Made by a program: the position numbers and the translations under genes
Shown: positions 1 to 8,230 of the stretch, piece by piece
Layout: every line of letters starts with the position of its first letter
How positions within the stretch are numbered: position 1 is the stretch's first letter
Notes under the pieces: generated by a model
Seen by the model: only the letters and a program-made list of their open reading frames with translations
The model's database searches: none
Told to the model about the DNA's origin: nothing
Assembly (NCBI RefSeq): GCF_017353515.1
Contig: NZ_JAFMPY010000004.1
Span: 1-64,000, forward strand
Reading direction: 5' to 3'
Length of the DNA stretch: 64,000 nt
Origin: Jiella sonneratiae
GTDB lineage: Bacteria; Pseudomonadota; Alphaproteobacteria; Rhizobiales; Rhizobiaceae

Positions 1-138
1 CGAACCCTCCGCTGATCGCGAGGTGAATCGGACCACAAACCGGCGGAATTGGGAATCCGAAATCGCAAGAAACCCGGTGTCAAAACCCAGCTTTCCTGCA
101 AAATCGAAACCTTGCCGAAGCCAAAAAGCCAAACCCTA

Positions 139-303
139 TCAAGCCGTTATCGATACTTCACGGATGACGATGTTGGAGTCGACCGTGAAATAGCGCTTGC
201 TGAGCGGACTGTACCAGATCTCGTGATCGCCCTTCCCCTGACGATGAAAGTGGCACCCTGCGGCCTGAAGCATTTCCTTTAGTTCGCGGCTGTAGCCTGG
301 CAT
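139..303 (-). pseudogene. hicA: HicA-family toxin, probably frameshifted near its C-terminus
   Basis: HicA toxins are small dsRBD-like mRNA interferases with one catalytic His. The 54-residue product starts like a normal HicA and has the core HRQGKGDHEIWYSP (residues 20-33, His27 the likely catalytic residue) followed by FTVDSNI. Homologues then continue with a helix of the type SRHTANxxLKQAGLPKxF, about 64 residues in all. Here the frame instead reads VIREVSITA and stops. Another minus-strand frame just past the break reads NGLIGFGFLASARF, which loosely follows the expected NG(I/L)LKQAGLPKAF end, so a frameshift is likely. It starts 3 nt after the hicB stop, the usual antitoxin-first arrangement. 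Homology is clear; loss of function is inferred. Confidence 0.55.
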
Positions 304-306
304 GTC

Positions 307-549
307 CTACTGGCACGGATTGCGGATTCGATAGAGGTGTTCGGCCATGAAATGGACCGGGATGTCCGGCGTCTCATAGCGAAGGCCGTTCAGCTCGATG
401 AGATCGTGAAGCGCCCCGAGGACCTTGTCTTTCAGGCGCTCAAGATTGTCCGCTTCCAACGAAAGTCCGGCCACGTCTTCGCTGCTGGCGACCCAGACGC
501 CCGCTTCTTCGTCCCACTCGGCCCGCACGACGATGGTGGCGTGCTGCAT
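307..549 (-). CDS. hicB: HicB-like antitoxin (DUF1902 family)
   Basis: This 80-residue protein has the short HicB fold: an N-terminal strand pair (ATIVVRAEWDEEAGVWVASS), then SEDVAGLSLEADNLERL and a helix ending near residue 54. HicB proteins of this type bind and block HicA and usually repress their own promoter. No separate DNA-binding domain is visible in the remaining 25 residues. A good ribosome site (GAGGAG) lies about 10 nt before the ATG. The gene is immediately upstream of the damaged hicA. With the toxin broken, this antitoxin would be a leftover or could neutralise a HicA encoded elsewhere (inference). Confidence 0.75.
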   Translation of the reverse strand: MQHATIVVRAEWDEEAGVWVASSEDVAGLSLEADNLERLKDKVLGALHDLIELNGLRYETPDIPVHFMAEHLYRIRNPCQ

Positions 550-698
550 GTGATCGGATCTCCTCTTCCTCGATTGTATCGATCAGATCGTCCCCGGGGT
601 TACGACCGTCAATCTCGAATTGTGGTCATGGCGAGGCGCCGGTCAATGGCGAAAGGCCACGCATCGGCTTTTGTCGAAGAGACGACGTGCGTGCCTGC

Positions 699-715
699 GG
701 TCGGCGGTGCCGACC
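699..715 (-). terminator. Hairpin just downstream of the TRAP operon
   Basis: A perfect 7-bp stem (GGTCGGC/GCCGACC) with a 3-nt loop lies 16 nt past the stop of the TRAP large permease. There is no T-run on the minus strand, so it may be an mRNA 3' end stabiliser or a weak terminator. The rest of the gap (550-698) shows nothing else. Confidence 0.3.
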
Positions 716-730
716 CGCGCCCTCCCTGCC

Positions 731-2026
731 TCACCCCATCGTCTGCGGCAGGAACAGGACGATCCACGGCACGGCGATGAGGATCGCCAGGCGGATGAGG
801 TCCGTCACGACGAAGGGCGAGACGCCGCGGAAGATCGTCACGAGGCTGACGTCCCGGGCGATGGTGTTGATGACGAAGACGTTCATGCCCACCGGCGGCG
901 TGATCAGCCCGAGCTCCACCGTCATGACGATGATGACGCCGAACCAGACCGGGTCGAACCCCATTGCGACGATCACCGGAAAGACGATCGGCACCATCAG
1001 GATGATCATCGCCATGGCGTCGAGGAAGCAGCCCATGACGACGAAGAGCACCATGATCAGGACCAGCGTCCCGTAGCTGCCGATGTCGAGGCCGATCAGG
1101 AACTCCGTGAGATTCTGCGGCACGCGGGTGACGGCGAGGAAATAGCCGAAGAGGATCGCGCCGATGAGGATCGTGTAGATCGCGACCGAGGTGCGCAGCG
1201 CCTCGACGAGGCTTTCGAGAAGACTCTTGACGCCGAGGCGGCCACGGACGAGGCCGATCAGCGCCGTCAGGACGGCGCCGACGGCGGCGGACTCGGTCGC
1301 CGTCGCGACGCCGAAATAGATCGACAGAATGACCGCGACGAAGAGCAGCGCCACCGCCCAGACGCCCGAGAGCGCCCGCAACGCCTCCGGGGCGCTGAAG
1401 CGTGTGCCGGCGGGCAGCCGGCGCCCGTACCACAGGCGCACCGTCGCCATGTACATGAAAACCGCCAGGATGCCCGGCAGGATGCCGGCGATGAACAGCC
1501 GGCCGACGTCCTGGCCGGTGATGTAGGCATAGACGGCGAGCACCACCGAGGGCGGGATCAGGATGCCGAGCGTGCCGCCGGCGGCGATCACCCCGGTCGA
1601 GACGTCGTCGGGATAGCCGGCCTTCCGCATCTCCGGATGGGCGATGTTGGTCATCGTCGCGGCGGTCGCGACCGACGAGCCGCAGATCGCCGCGAAGCCG
1701 GCGCAGGCCCCGACCGTCGCAAGGCCGAGCCCGCCGCGGAGCGAGCCGAAGGTGGCGTTCGCCGCCCGGAAGAGCTCGCGGCTCATGCCCGAGCGCGTCG
1801 CCAGCACCCCCATCAGGATGAAGAAGGGGATGAGCGTCAGGTTGAAGTCGGTGACGGTCCTCAGCGGCGAGGTGGCGAGAAGGTTCAGCGCCGGGCGCCA
1901 GCCGACGGTCATGCCGAAGCCGCCGATGCCGACGAGCCCCATGGCGACGCCGATCGGCACGCGCACGATCATCATCAGGAACAGGACGACGAAGCCGCCG
2001 GCGGCGACGAGATCCTTCTCACTCAT
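731..2026 (-). CDS. dctM: TRAP transporter large permease (DctM family)
   Basis: DctM subunits form the ion-coupled translocation channel of tripartite ATP-independent periplasmic transporters. The 431-residue length is normal and the protein is hydrophobic throughout, with about 12 predicted membrane segments. Family motifs are visible: TLIPFFILMGVLATRSGM near residue 63, CAGFAAICGSSVATAATM near 110, AAGGTLGILIPPSVVLAVY near 148, and GLITPPVGMNVFVI near 370. The start overlaps the dctQ stop by 8 nt (ATGAGTGA), so the two are translationally coupled. It is the last gene of an operon with acyl-CoA metabolic genes, which suggests an organic-acid substrate. The exact substrate cannot be read from the permease. 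Confidence 0.93.
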   Translation of the reverse strand: MSEKDLVAAGGFVVLFLMMIVRVPIGVAMGLVGIGGFGMTVGWRPALNLLATSPLRTVTDFNLTLIPFFILMGVLATRSGMSRELFRAANATFGSLRGGLGLATVGACAGFAAICGSSVATAATMTNIAHPEMRKAGYPDDVSTGVIAAGGTLGILIPPSVVLAVYAYITGQDVGRLFIAGILPGILAVFMYMATVRLWYGRRLPAGTRFSAPEALRALSGVWAVALLFVAVILSIYFGVATATESAAVGAVLTALIGLVRGRLGVKSLLESLVEALRTSVAIYTILIGAILFGYFLAVTRVPQNLTEFLIGLDIGSYGTLVLIMVLFVVMGCFLDAMAMIILMVPIVFPVIVAMGFDPVWFGVIIVMTVELGLITPPVGMNVFVINTIARDVSLVTIFRGVSPFVVTDLIRLAILIAVPWIVLFLPQTMG

Positions 2027-2555
2027 GGGCGGCCCCGTGCGCCTCGTCGTCGGCCAGCGTCTCGTAGGGCTCGAGCCCTTCGCCCCATCTCAACACCAGC
2101 CAGAGCCGGATCAGCGTCGTGACCACGGCCATGACGAGGCCGGCGACGACGAAAGCGAGGAACGGCCATTGCGGCAGGCGCAGATCCATAGTCGTCTCGC
2201 CGCCCGGCATCTGCGACAGGACGCGGCCCCCGAGCTTCCAGACGAGAAGCAGGGTGAAGAGCAGGAGCCCCAGCCAGGCGAGAAGATCGAGAACGCGGCG
2301 GGCTCGCGGCCCGAGCATTTCGGCGAGGATGTCGACCTTGATGTGGCTGCCCCTAAAGCCGAGCGAGGCGAAGCCCCACATGATCGCGATCGCCAGCGAC
2401 AGCCGCGACAGGTCGAAGGCGTCGGGCACCGGGCTTGCGAAGAGATAGCGCCCGATCGCCGAGACGAAGACGAGGATCGTGACGAGGCCGAGCATCACCG
2501 CGGCGATGCGCTCGACGATGGTGACGACGCGCTCGGTGAGGCGGGAGCGGGTCAT
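2019..2555 (-). CDS. dctQ: TRAP transporter small permease (DctQ family)
   Basis: This 178-residue membrane protein has four hydrophobic segments and the DctQ hallmark WGFASLGFRGSHIKVDILAE (about residues 60-79). DctQ bridges the binding protein and DctM. The frame stays open far upstream, but the ATG at 2555 was chosen because the protein begins there with normal DctQ sequence (MTRSRLTERVVTIVERIAAV) and the upstream part is translated repeat DNA. A 388-bp gap carrying a large inverted repeat separates it from dctP, unusual within a TRAP operon. Confidence 0.88.
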   Translation of the reverse strand: MTRSRLTERVVTIVERIAAVMLGLVTILVFVSAIGRYLFASPVPDAFDLSRLSLAIAIMWGFASLGFRGSHIKVDILAEMLGPRARRVLDLLAWLGLLLFTLLLVWKLGGRVLSQMPGGETTMDLRLPQWPFLAFVVAGLVMAVVTTLIRLWLVLRWGEGLEPYETLADDEAHGAAHE

Positions 2556-2616
2556 GTCCGGGGTGCCCGCGCGGCGGCTGCGGGTAAAGCACAAGCGGAA
2601 AGGTCGGCGCCTAGCG

Positions 2617-2797
2617 TACCCACCTCTGCCCTGCCGGGCATCTCCCCCACAAGGGGGGAGATCGATGCGGCGTCGATGCAGTCGTCTGCTCGTCGATAGA
2701 CGCCCCCTGCAGCAAGGTCTGAAGAATGGGCGGCAGACGGCAACGCTGCCGATCTCCCCCCTTGTGGGGGAGATGCCCGGCAGGGCAGAGGGGGGTA
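2617..2797. repeat. Large inverted repeat: 48-bp arms, 85-bp spacer
   Basis: Arms 2617-2664 and 2750-2797 are reverse complements at 47 of 48 positions. The core reads CTGCCGGGCATCTCCCCC followed by ACAAGGGGGGAGATC, and each arm contains its own smaller palindrome. The element sits between dctP and dctQ. I recall similar CTGCCGGGCATCTCCCCCAC sequences as dispersed intergenic repeats in rhizobial genomes, but cannot search. It could be a non-autonomous mobile unit, or a REP-like hairpin that protects the dctP message and reduces permease expression. Intergenic sequence 2556-2616 and 2798-2943 shows nothing else. Confidence 0.85.
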
Positions 2798-2943
2798 CAG
2801 GAGCACGGCGTCGAGCATTTGGGCGTTTGGTACCGCAAGGCAGTGGCAAGAATGACGGCGTCGGCCAAGGCATAAGCCCGGGATCCGACGGAACAGAAGG
2901 GCCCGGCAGCGCATGCGACGCGCCGCCTGGCCCCGTCAAAGCC

Positions 2944-3957
2944 TCAATACTTCGCGCCGTTGTCCGCGAGCGCCTTCTCGTATTCCGACAGCACCTTTTC
3001 CGCATCGTAGCCGGCCTTCTTGGCGTCGGCCTTCCAGGCCTCCATCGTCGGCTTGACGCTGTCCCTCCACAGCTTCACCTCGTCCGGCGTCGGCTCGTAG
3101 ACGGTGTGGGCCGGATCGGCGAGGATCTCCTGGCGCACCTCGTTGTCGTATTTCGACCAGCCCTCGGAGATCTTCTGCGACCATTCCGGCGTGCAGTGAT
3201 CGTCGATGACCTTCTTCAGCGTGTCGGAAAGCCCGTCGTAGCTGTCCTTGTTGAACAGCATCACCTGGGAGGAGAGGTAGAGCGGCAGGTCGTTGTGGAA
3301 CTTCACGACGTCGGCCATCTTGAAGCTCTTCATCGCCTCGTAGGGAAAGGTGACGGCGTCGGCCGTGCCCTTGGCGATGGCGTCGCGGGCTTCCGGCGCC
3401 GGCACCTGCACCGAGGTGCCGCCGAGCGAGTTGATGTAGCGCGCCATTGTGGAGTGGGCCGGGCGCACAGACTTGCCCGCGACGTCCGCCGGCACTTTCA
3501 GCGGGAAGTTGGCGTGGAAGCGGCCGGGATTGTGCGGATTGACCAGGCAGAAATAGACGTCGCCCATCTCCTTTTCCGCATAGCCGCCGTTCTTGTAGAA
3601 TTCGTGGATGGCCTTGGCCGCCTTCGGCCCGTCATTGGCCTCGAAGGGAACGCCGGTCAGCTCGTAGACCGGGAAGCGGCCGGCGGTGTAGCCGGGATTG
3701 ACGTAGCCGATGTCGACGATGCCGTCGCGCGTCATGTCGTAGTGGTCGGGTGCGGCGCCGAGCTGCTGCGCCGGATAGATCTCGATCTTCAGTTCGCCGC
3801 CGGAATCCTCCTCGATCGATTTCGCCCAGGGCACGATGCCGTTTGTGTGCATCGGATGGGTGGCGGGCAGCCAGTGCGACAGCCTGAGGGTCGTCTCGGC
3901 CCGCGCGGCGAAGGTCGTCGCGGCCAGCGCCGCGGCGAGGATCAGAAGTCTCTTCAT
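2944..3957 (-). CDS. dctP: TRAP transporter periplasmic solute-binding protein (DctP family)
   Basis: This 337-residue protein has a Sec signal peptide (MKRLLILAAALAATTFAARA, cut near residue 20) and then the DctP fold beginning TTLRLSHWLPATHPMHTNGI. The ligand-anchoring region is visible at GRFHANFPLKVPADVAGKSV and VRPAHSTMARYINSLGGTSV, where family members use an Arg to bind the substrate carboxylate. The ribosome site is strong (GGGAGGA, 8 nt before ATG). The gene lies 47 nt after the SDR gene. Close TRAP paralogues bind acids such as aromatic or 2-keto acids. The link to an acyl-CoA ligase fits an organic acid, but identity is not determined. Confidence 0.92.
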   Translation of the reverse strand: MKRLLILAAALAATTFAARAETTLRLSHWLPATHPMHTNGIVPWAKSIEEDSGGELKIEIYPAQQLGAAPDHYDMTRDGIVDIGYVNPGYTAGRFPVYELTGVPFEANDGPKAAKAIHEFYKNGGYAEKEMGDVYFCLVNPHNPGRFHANFPLKVPADVAGKSVRPAHSTMARYINSLGGTSVQVPAPEARDAIAKGTADAVTFPYEAMKSFKMADVVKFHNDLPLYLSSQVMLFNKDSYDGLSDTLKKVIDDHCTPEWSQKISEGWSKYDNEVRQEILADPAHTVYEPTPDEVKLWRDSVKPTMEAWKADAKKAGYDAEKVLSEYEKALADNGAKY

Positions 3958-4004
3958 CGCATTTCCTCCCGATTGTGCCCTTTCTCCCGAAGGGCGTTGC
4001 GTCG

Positions 4005-4913
4005 TCACATGAAGTCGATGCCGACACTCTGCTTGGCGCCGGCAAGCTCCGTCTCGATCGCCGCGGCGATCTTCTCCGCGCTCCAGCCGCCGTCCTGGAA
4101 GGCATGGGCCGCCTCGGCCGGATGCGCCCAGACCGACAGCCGGTCGCCGCCAAGGCCGATCGCCTGGCCGGTGACGCCCGCCGAGCGCTCCGAGGCGAGA
4201 TAGACGAAGAGCGCGGCGACGTCCTCCGGCCCGCCGAGGCCGAAGTCCTTGCGCACCTTTTCCGGCAGCGCCTCGCCGCGCTCCAGCATCTCGGCGAAGG
4301 GCTTCAGCATCGGCACGGTCGCGGTCATCGTGGTCAGGGCGTTGGGGACGACGGCGTTGACGGTGACGTCCGCCTTGGCGAGCTCCATCGCCCAGGTGCG
4401 CGCGAAGGCGGCGATGCCGGCCTTTGCCGCGGCATAGGCGGTCTGGCCGAAATTGCCGCGCTGGCCGGCCATCGAGGAGACGAGGATCAGCCGCCCGCCG
4501 TGGCCGGCCGCGCGGAAGTGGCGCGCCGCGGCCCGCGCGCAGGTGAAGGTGCCGCGCAGATGCGTGGCGACGACGGCGTCGAAATCCTCGTCGGTGGTGT
4601 TCCACAAGACGCGGTCGCGCAGGATGCCGGCATTGGTCGCCATCACGTCGAGCCGGCCGAAAGCCTCGAGCGCGGTCTTGACGCAGAGATCGGCCGCCTC
4701 CGCCGAGCCGATCGCCGCGACGGCGGCAACGGCGCTGCCGCCCGCCGCCGTTATCTCGGCGACGACGTTCCCGGCGGCTTCCGCGGCGACGTCGTTGACG
4801 ACGACGCTGGCGCCGGCCTTCGCCATGGCGAGCGCCGCGGCGCGGCCGATCCCCCGGCCAGCGCCGGTGATCACCACGCTGCGGCCGTCGAGCCGGACCT
4901 CGTTGGCGCTCAT
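4005..4913 (-). CDS. Short-chain dehydrogenase/reductase, long form
   Basis: A 302-residue SDR with nucleotide motif TGAGRGIG (about residues 16-23), NAG at about 92, catalytic Ser in VSSMAGQRGNFGQ and the YAAAK pair around residues 157-161. The C-terminus is about 50 residues longer than a classical SDR (KQSVGIDFM end), as in the 3-hydroxyacyl-CoA dehydrogenase-like group of multifunctional beta-oxidation proteins. The context (CoA ligase, hydratase) supports oxidation of a 3-hydroxyacyl-CoA or similar intermediate. The start is 22 nt after the hydratase stop. The specific substrate is unknown. Confidence 0.85.
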   Translation of the reverse strand: MSANEVRLDGRSVVITGAGRGIGRAAALAMAKAGASVVVNDVAAEAAGNVVAEITAAGGSAVAAVAAIGSAEAADLCVKTALEAFGRLDVMATNAGILRDRVLWNTTDEDFDAVVATHLRGTFTCARAAARHFRAAGHGGRLILVSSMAGQRGNFGQTAYAAAKAGIAAFARTWAMELAKADVTVNAVVPNALTTMTATVPMLKPFAEMLERGEALPEKVRKDFGLGGPEDVAALFVYLASERSAGVTGQAIGLGGDRLSVWAHPAEAAHAFQDGGWSAEKIAAAIETELAGAKQSVGIDFM

Positions 4914-4935
4914 GTCCGATTCTCCCCCGCCGCCA

Positions 4936-5760
4936 TCAGCGCCCCTCGAAGCGCGCCGGGCGCTTTTCCATGAAGGCGCGCGGCCCTTCCCGCGCATCCT
5001 TCGAGGCCATGACGATCCGCCGGGCCTCGTCCTCCAGGGCGAAACCTTGTTCGAGCGGGACGCCGGTTGCAAGCCTCACCGTGCGCTTGATCTCACGGAT
5101 CGCCAGCGGCCCGTTCGCGGCGATCGTCTCGGCGAGCGCGATGGCGCGGCCGAGAACCTCCTCCTGCGGCGCGAGCTGATTGACGAGGCCGAAGGCGAGG
5201 GCGCGGGGCGCGTCGATCGTCTCGCCGGTCAGAAGCATTTCCATCGCGATCGCATGCGGCAGCTGCCGCGGCAGGCGGGCGAGCGAGCCGGCAAAGGGAA
5301 TCAGCCCGCGTTTTGCCTCCGGCAGGCCGAAGCGCGCGGTCTCGGAGGCGACGCGGATGTCGGTGCTGAGCATCGTCTCCAGACCGCCGGCGAGGCACGT
5401 GCCGTTGATCGCGGCGACGATCGGCTTGTCGATCGCCGTGTGGCGGAGCGCCGAGCGGTCCATCACCGCCGGATCGTCGAGGACGCGGCGGTCCCACGCG
5501 TCCGCCGGTTGCCGGGCGCCGGAAAGCAGCGGCATCGTCAAGGCGAGATCGCCGCCCGAGCAGAAGGCCTTGTCGCCCGCGCCGGTGAGGACGAGGACGC
5601 GCAAGGCTTCGTCCTCGGCAAAGCGGCCGTAGGCGTCGGACAGGCGGCAGGCCATCTCGGGGCTGATGGCGTTGCGCGCCCTTGGCCGGTTGAGCGTCAG
5701 GAGCAGGATGTCGCCGCACCGCTCTTCGAGGAGATGCGGCTCGCCGCCGCCGCCGCTCAC
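4936..5760 (-). CDS. Enoyl-CoA hydratase/isomerase (crotonase family)
   Basis: This 274-residue crotonase has the oxyanion-hole segment CSGGDLALTM, the second half-hole AINGTCLAGGLET, and both catalytic acidic positions (Glu in AGGLETML and Glu in GLPEAKRGLIP). It is therefore likely an active hydratase rather than a degenerate member. The frame extends far upstream, but the GTG at 5760 was chosen: it overlaps the ligase stop as GTGA, a classic coupled start, and gives a normal length. It probably hydrates the enoyl-CoA formed from the acid activated by the upstream ligase. Confidence 0.88.
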   Translation of the reverse strand: MSGGGGEPHLLEERCGDILLLTLNRPRARNAISPEMACRLSDAYGRFAEDEALRVLVLTGAGDKAFCSGGDLALTMPLLSGARQPADAWDRRVLDDPAVMDRSALRHTAIDKPIVAAINGTCLAGGLETMLSTDIRVASETARFGLPEAKRGLIPFAGSLARLPRQLPHAIAMEMLLTGETIDAPRALAFGLVNQLAPQEEVLGRAIALAETIAANGPLAIREIKRTVRLATGVPLEQGFALEDEARRIVMASKDAREGPRAFMEKRPARFEGR

Positions 5761-7460
5761 GCCCGGCCCTCCGCGATCATCGTCTTCGCCAGTTCCCGCA
5801 ATTCCACCTTCCGCACCTTGCCGTTCGCCGTCTTCGGCGTTGCTTCGATCACCGCGACATGGCGGGGCATCTTGTGCCGCGCCATGTGCTGCCGGCACCA
5901 GTTCCTGAGCGCCTCGGGCTCGACCGTCCGGCCGTCGCGGGGAACGACGAAGGCGAAGATCTCCTCGCCGAATTCTGCGTCCGGAACCCCCACCACCTGC
6001 GCCTCCGCGACGTCGGGATGGGCGAGCAGCCGGTCCTCGATCTCCACCGGATAGACGTTCTCGCCGCCACGGATCAGCATGTCCTTGATCCGCCCGACGA
6101 TCCTCAGATGGCCGCCTTCGTCCATCACCGCGATGTCGCCGCTCTTCAGGAAGCCGTCGGCGTCGATCGCCGCGGCCGTCGCCTCCGGCATGTCGAAATA
6201 GCCGGCGGTGACGAGGAAGCCGCGGATCTGCAGTTCGCCCTCCCGGCCGATCGGCACGATCTCGCCGGTCGCGGGATCGACGATGCGGATCTCGACATGC
6301 GGCAGCGGCACGCCGGCGGTCGCGACCTTCTCCTTGAGCGGCTCGTCCGGCACGGTCTGGGTGATGATCGGCGAACACTCGGTCATCCCCATGATGATCG
6401 CCGGGTCGCAGCCGACCGTCTCCTTCAGTTCCAGCATCAGGCTCGGCGGGATCGACGTGCCGCCGACATAGGCGATGCGCCAGGCCGACAGGTCGCGCCG
6501 GCCTTTGCGCAGCGCCTCGTCCTGAAGAAGCCGCACATACATCGTCGGCACGGCATTGACGATGGTGCCGCGGTGGCGCTCCAGAAGGTCGAGCATCGGG
6601 CCGGCGTCGAAACTCTCCATGGCGACGAGCGAGCCGCCGACGGCCGCCATGCCGACGACGTTGCAGACGCAGCCGGCGGTGTGGAAGAACGGCATGGCCG
6701 AGACCATCACGTCGCTCTCCCGGTAGCCGGCGCGCCGGCCGGCGAAAAGGGCGTTGTTGACGATGCCGCGATGGGTGAGCATCGCGCCCTTCGGCTTGCC
6801 CGTGGTGCCGGATGTGTACTGGATCTGGACGATGTCGGCCGGCGCGACGGCGGCGGCTCTGGTGGCGAGCACCTCGTCCGAAATCTCTTCGGCCCGCGCC
6901 AGAAGGGCGGTGAAGGCGAGGGCGCCGGGGATCTGCGGCCCGCCGATCGAAACGACGCGCCTAAGGGCCGGATAGGCTCCGTCGCCGGCGCGCGCGCCGC
7001 CGTTTCGGCCGGAAAAATCCGGCATCATCTCGCACAGCATGTCGGCGATCGGGAAGCCGCGATGTTCGCCGGCCGCAAACAGCATCGCCGCTCCGCTCTG
7101 GGCCAGGAGATAATCGAGCTCTGCCCGGCGCAGGGCCGGATTGACGGTGACGAGCACGGCGCCGATCCGGGCAAGCGCATATTCGAGCAGCACCCATTCC
7201 GGCGAGTTCGCCGCCATCACCGCGACGCGGTCCCGATGCCCGACGCCGATCGCGATCAGCGCCTTGGCGAGACGGTCGACCGCCGCGTCGAGGTCGCGGT
7301 AGCCGTATCGGACGGTGCCGAGCGGCCCGTCGAACAGGAGCGCGGGACGCTCCGGAAAGCGGCCCGCCTGCTCGGCGAGCAGCGCGCCGAGCGTGATGTC
7401 CCGCAGCGCGGCGCCGTCGCTTTCAGGCAGCCAGTGCGAGAGCGGACCCGCAAGTCCCAT
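5757..7460 (-). CDS. Acyl-CoA synthetase (AMP-forming, ANL superfamily)
   Basis: A 567-residue adenylate-forming ligase. The P-loop YTSGTTGKPKGAMLTH, the GMTECSPI motif, the hinge region SGDIAVMDEGGHLRIVGR with KDMLIRGGENVYPVEIED, and the C-terminal GKVRK lysine are all present, so both half-reactions should work. The ATG at 7460 is preferred over one 40 codons upstream because GGGAGGAG lies just before it. The farther ATG would put the operator palindrome almost inside the coding start. First gene of a ligase-hydratase-SDR-TRAP operon. The substrate is probably an imported medium-chain or aromatic carboxylic acid (inference). Confidence 0.9.
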   Translation of the reverse strand: MGLAGPLSHWLPESDGAALRDITLGALLAEQAGRFPERPALLFDGPLGTVRYGYRDLDAAVDRLAKALIAIGVGHRDRVAVMAANSPEWVLLEYALARIGAVLVTVNPALRRAELDYLLAQSGAAMLFAAGEHRGFPIADMLCEMMPDFSGRNGGARAGDGAYPALRRVVSIGGPQIPGALAFTALLARAEEISDEVLATRAAAVAPADIVQIQYTSGTTGKPKGAMLTHRGIVNNALFAGRRAGYRESDVMVSAMPFFHTAGCVCNVVGMAAVGGSLVAMESFDAGPMLDLLERHRGTIVNAVPTMYVRLLQDEALRKGRRDLSAWRIAYVGGTSIPPSLMLELKETVGCDPAIIMGMTECSPIITQTVPDEPLKEKVATAGVPLPHVEIRIVDPATGEIVPIGREGELQIRGFLVTAGYFDMPEATAAAIDADGFLKSGDIAVMDEGGHLRIVGRIKDMLIRGGENVYPVEIEDRLLAHPDVAEAQVVGVPDAEFGEEIFAFVVPRDGRTVEPEALRNWCRQHMARHKMPRHVAVIEATPKTANGKVRKVELRELAKTMIAEGRA

Positions 7461-7553
7461 GCGACGCTCCTCCCAAAGCTTTCGCACAGCGGCGTGCTGC
7501 TCGCCGTTGCCCGGCGCAGCGCCTTCGTCCAAGATGGATACGGCCGACCCTGG

Positions 7554-7573
7554 ATTGTTCGATGTCGAACAAT
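7554..7573. promoter_or_regulatory. Probable MarR operator palindrome
   Basis: ATTGTTCGA and TCGAACAAT form a perfect 9-bp inverted repeat with a 2-bp centre, in the 203-bp divergent gap between the acyl-CoA ligase (start 7460) and the MarR gene (start 7664). It is roughly equidistant from both. MarR proteins that control aromatic-acid or acyl-CoA genes bind such 16-20 bp palindromes and release them when an acyl-CoA binds. Regulation here is inferred from position and symmetry. Confidence 0.7.
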
Positions 7574-7663
7574 ACGGCATCGCCGCCGGGCGTCAAGCGG
7601 GTCTGGTGCGCCACAGGGCGGCGCGGCCAGCCGAGAGGGCGATCCGGGCGGAGGGGAGGAGCG

Positions 7664-8149
7664 TTGGCGCAGGAAGCGGAAGATGACGGTGCGCAGACGT
7701 TTCTGCTGACCGCCGGGGAGGCGGAGGCGACGGTCGGCTACAAGCTGAGACTGGCCCAGATCCTCGCCTTCCGCGCCTTCGAGGAAAAGCTCTCGGACCG
7801 CGGCCGGGCGCCGCGCTATCTCGGACTGCTGGCGATCATCCGCAACCATCCCGGCCAGCCGCAGAGCCGGCTCGCCGAGGCCGTGGCGCTGCGCAGGTCG
7901 AGCCTTGTGACGATCCTCGACATTCTTGCCGGCGAAGGGCTGGTCGAGCGCCGACCGGTGCGCGGCGATCGCCGTTCGAACGGCATCTGGCTGACGAAAA
8001 TGGGCAGCCGCGTCGTCGACGAACTGCTCGCCGAGAGCCGGCGGCACGATGCGATGCTGACCGAAGGATTGTCGCAGGAAGAGGTCGGGGCCGCGCTGCG
8101 GGCGCTCGACCGCATGATCCTCAACATGCGGAACGCGGAAGGCGGCTGA
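7664..8149 (+). CDS. MarR-family transcriptional regulator
   Basis: A 161-residue winged-helix protein. Residues from about 60 read RYLGLLAIIRNHPGQPQSRLAEAVALRRSSLVTILDILAGEGLVERRP, a MarR HTH, followed by the wing (RGDRRSNGIWLTKMG) and a C-terminal dimer helix. An ATG at 7562 is in frame, but it lies inside the operator palindrome and adds an Arg/Gly-rich stretch with no family likeness. The TTG at 7664 directly follows GAGGGGAGGAGCG and was chosen. It is divergent from the CoA-ligase operon and most likely represses it and itself until an acyl-CoA accumulates (inference). Confidence 0.85.
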   Translation: MAQEAEDDGAQTFLLTAGEAEATVGYKLRLAQILAFRAFEEKLSDRGRAPRYLGLLAIIRNHPGQPQSRLAEAVALRRSSLVTILDILAGEGLVERRPVRGDRRSNGIWLTKMGSRVVDELLAESRRHDAMLTEGLSQEEVGAALRALDRMILNMRNAEGG

Positions 8150-8202
8150 GCCCGCCGGCGTCTGCCGCGCGACCGGCCGGGCGAGCCGGGCTGCGGCGGA
8201 AA

Positions 8203-8224
8203 CGGGCGCCCGGGGCGGCGCCCG
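8203..8224. terminator. GC-rich hairpin between convergent genes
   Basis: CGGGCGCC and GGCGCCCG pair perfectly around a 6-nt loop, between the convergent marR and the 75-aa gene. There is no T-run on either strand, so it is only a candidate transcription boundary. Confidence 0.3.
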
Positions 8225-8230
8225 CGGTCG

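Noticed and set aside
49-282. 77-codon plus-strand frame at the left edge
   Set aside because: It overlaps the hicA remnant on the other strand, has no ribosome site and no recognisable domain.
620-2699. Long plus-strand open frames over the TRAP permease genes
   Set aside because: They are antisense to dctM/dctQ, have Arg/Asp/His-rich shadow composition and no family likeness; long antisense frames are expected in such GC-rich, codon-biased DNA.
7562-8149. MarR start at the ATG at 7562
   Set aside because: It lies inside the operator palindrome and adds a non-homologous Arg/Gly-rich stretch; the TTG at 7664 has the better ribosome site.
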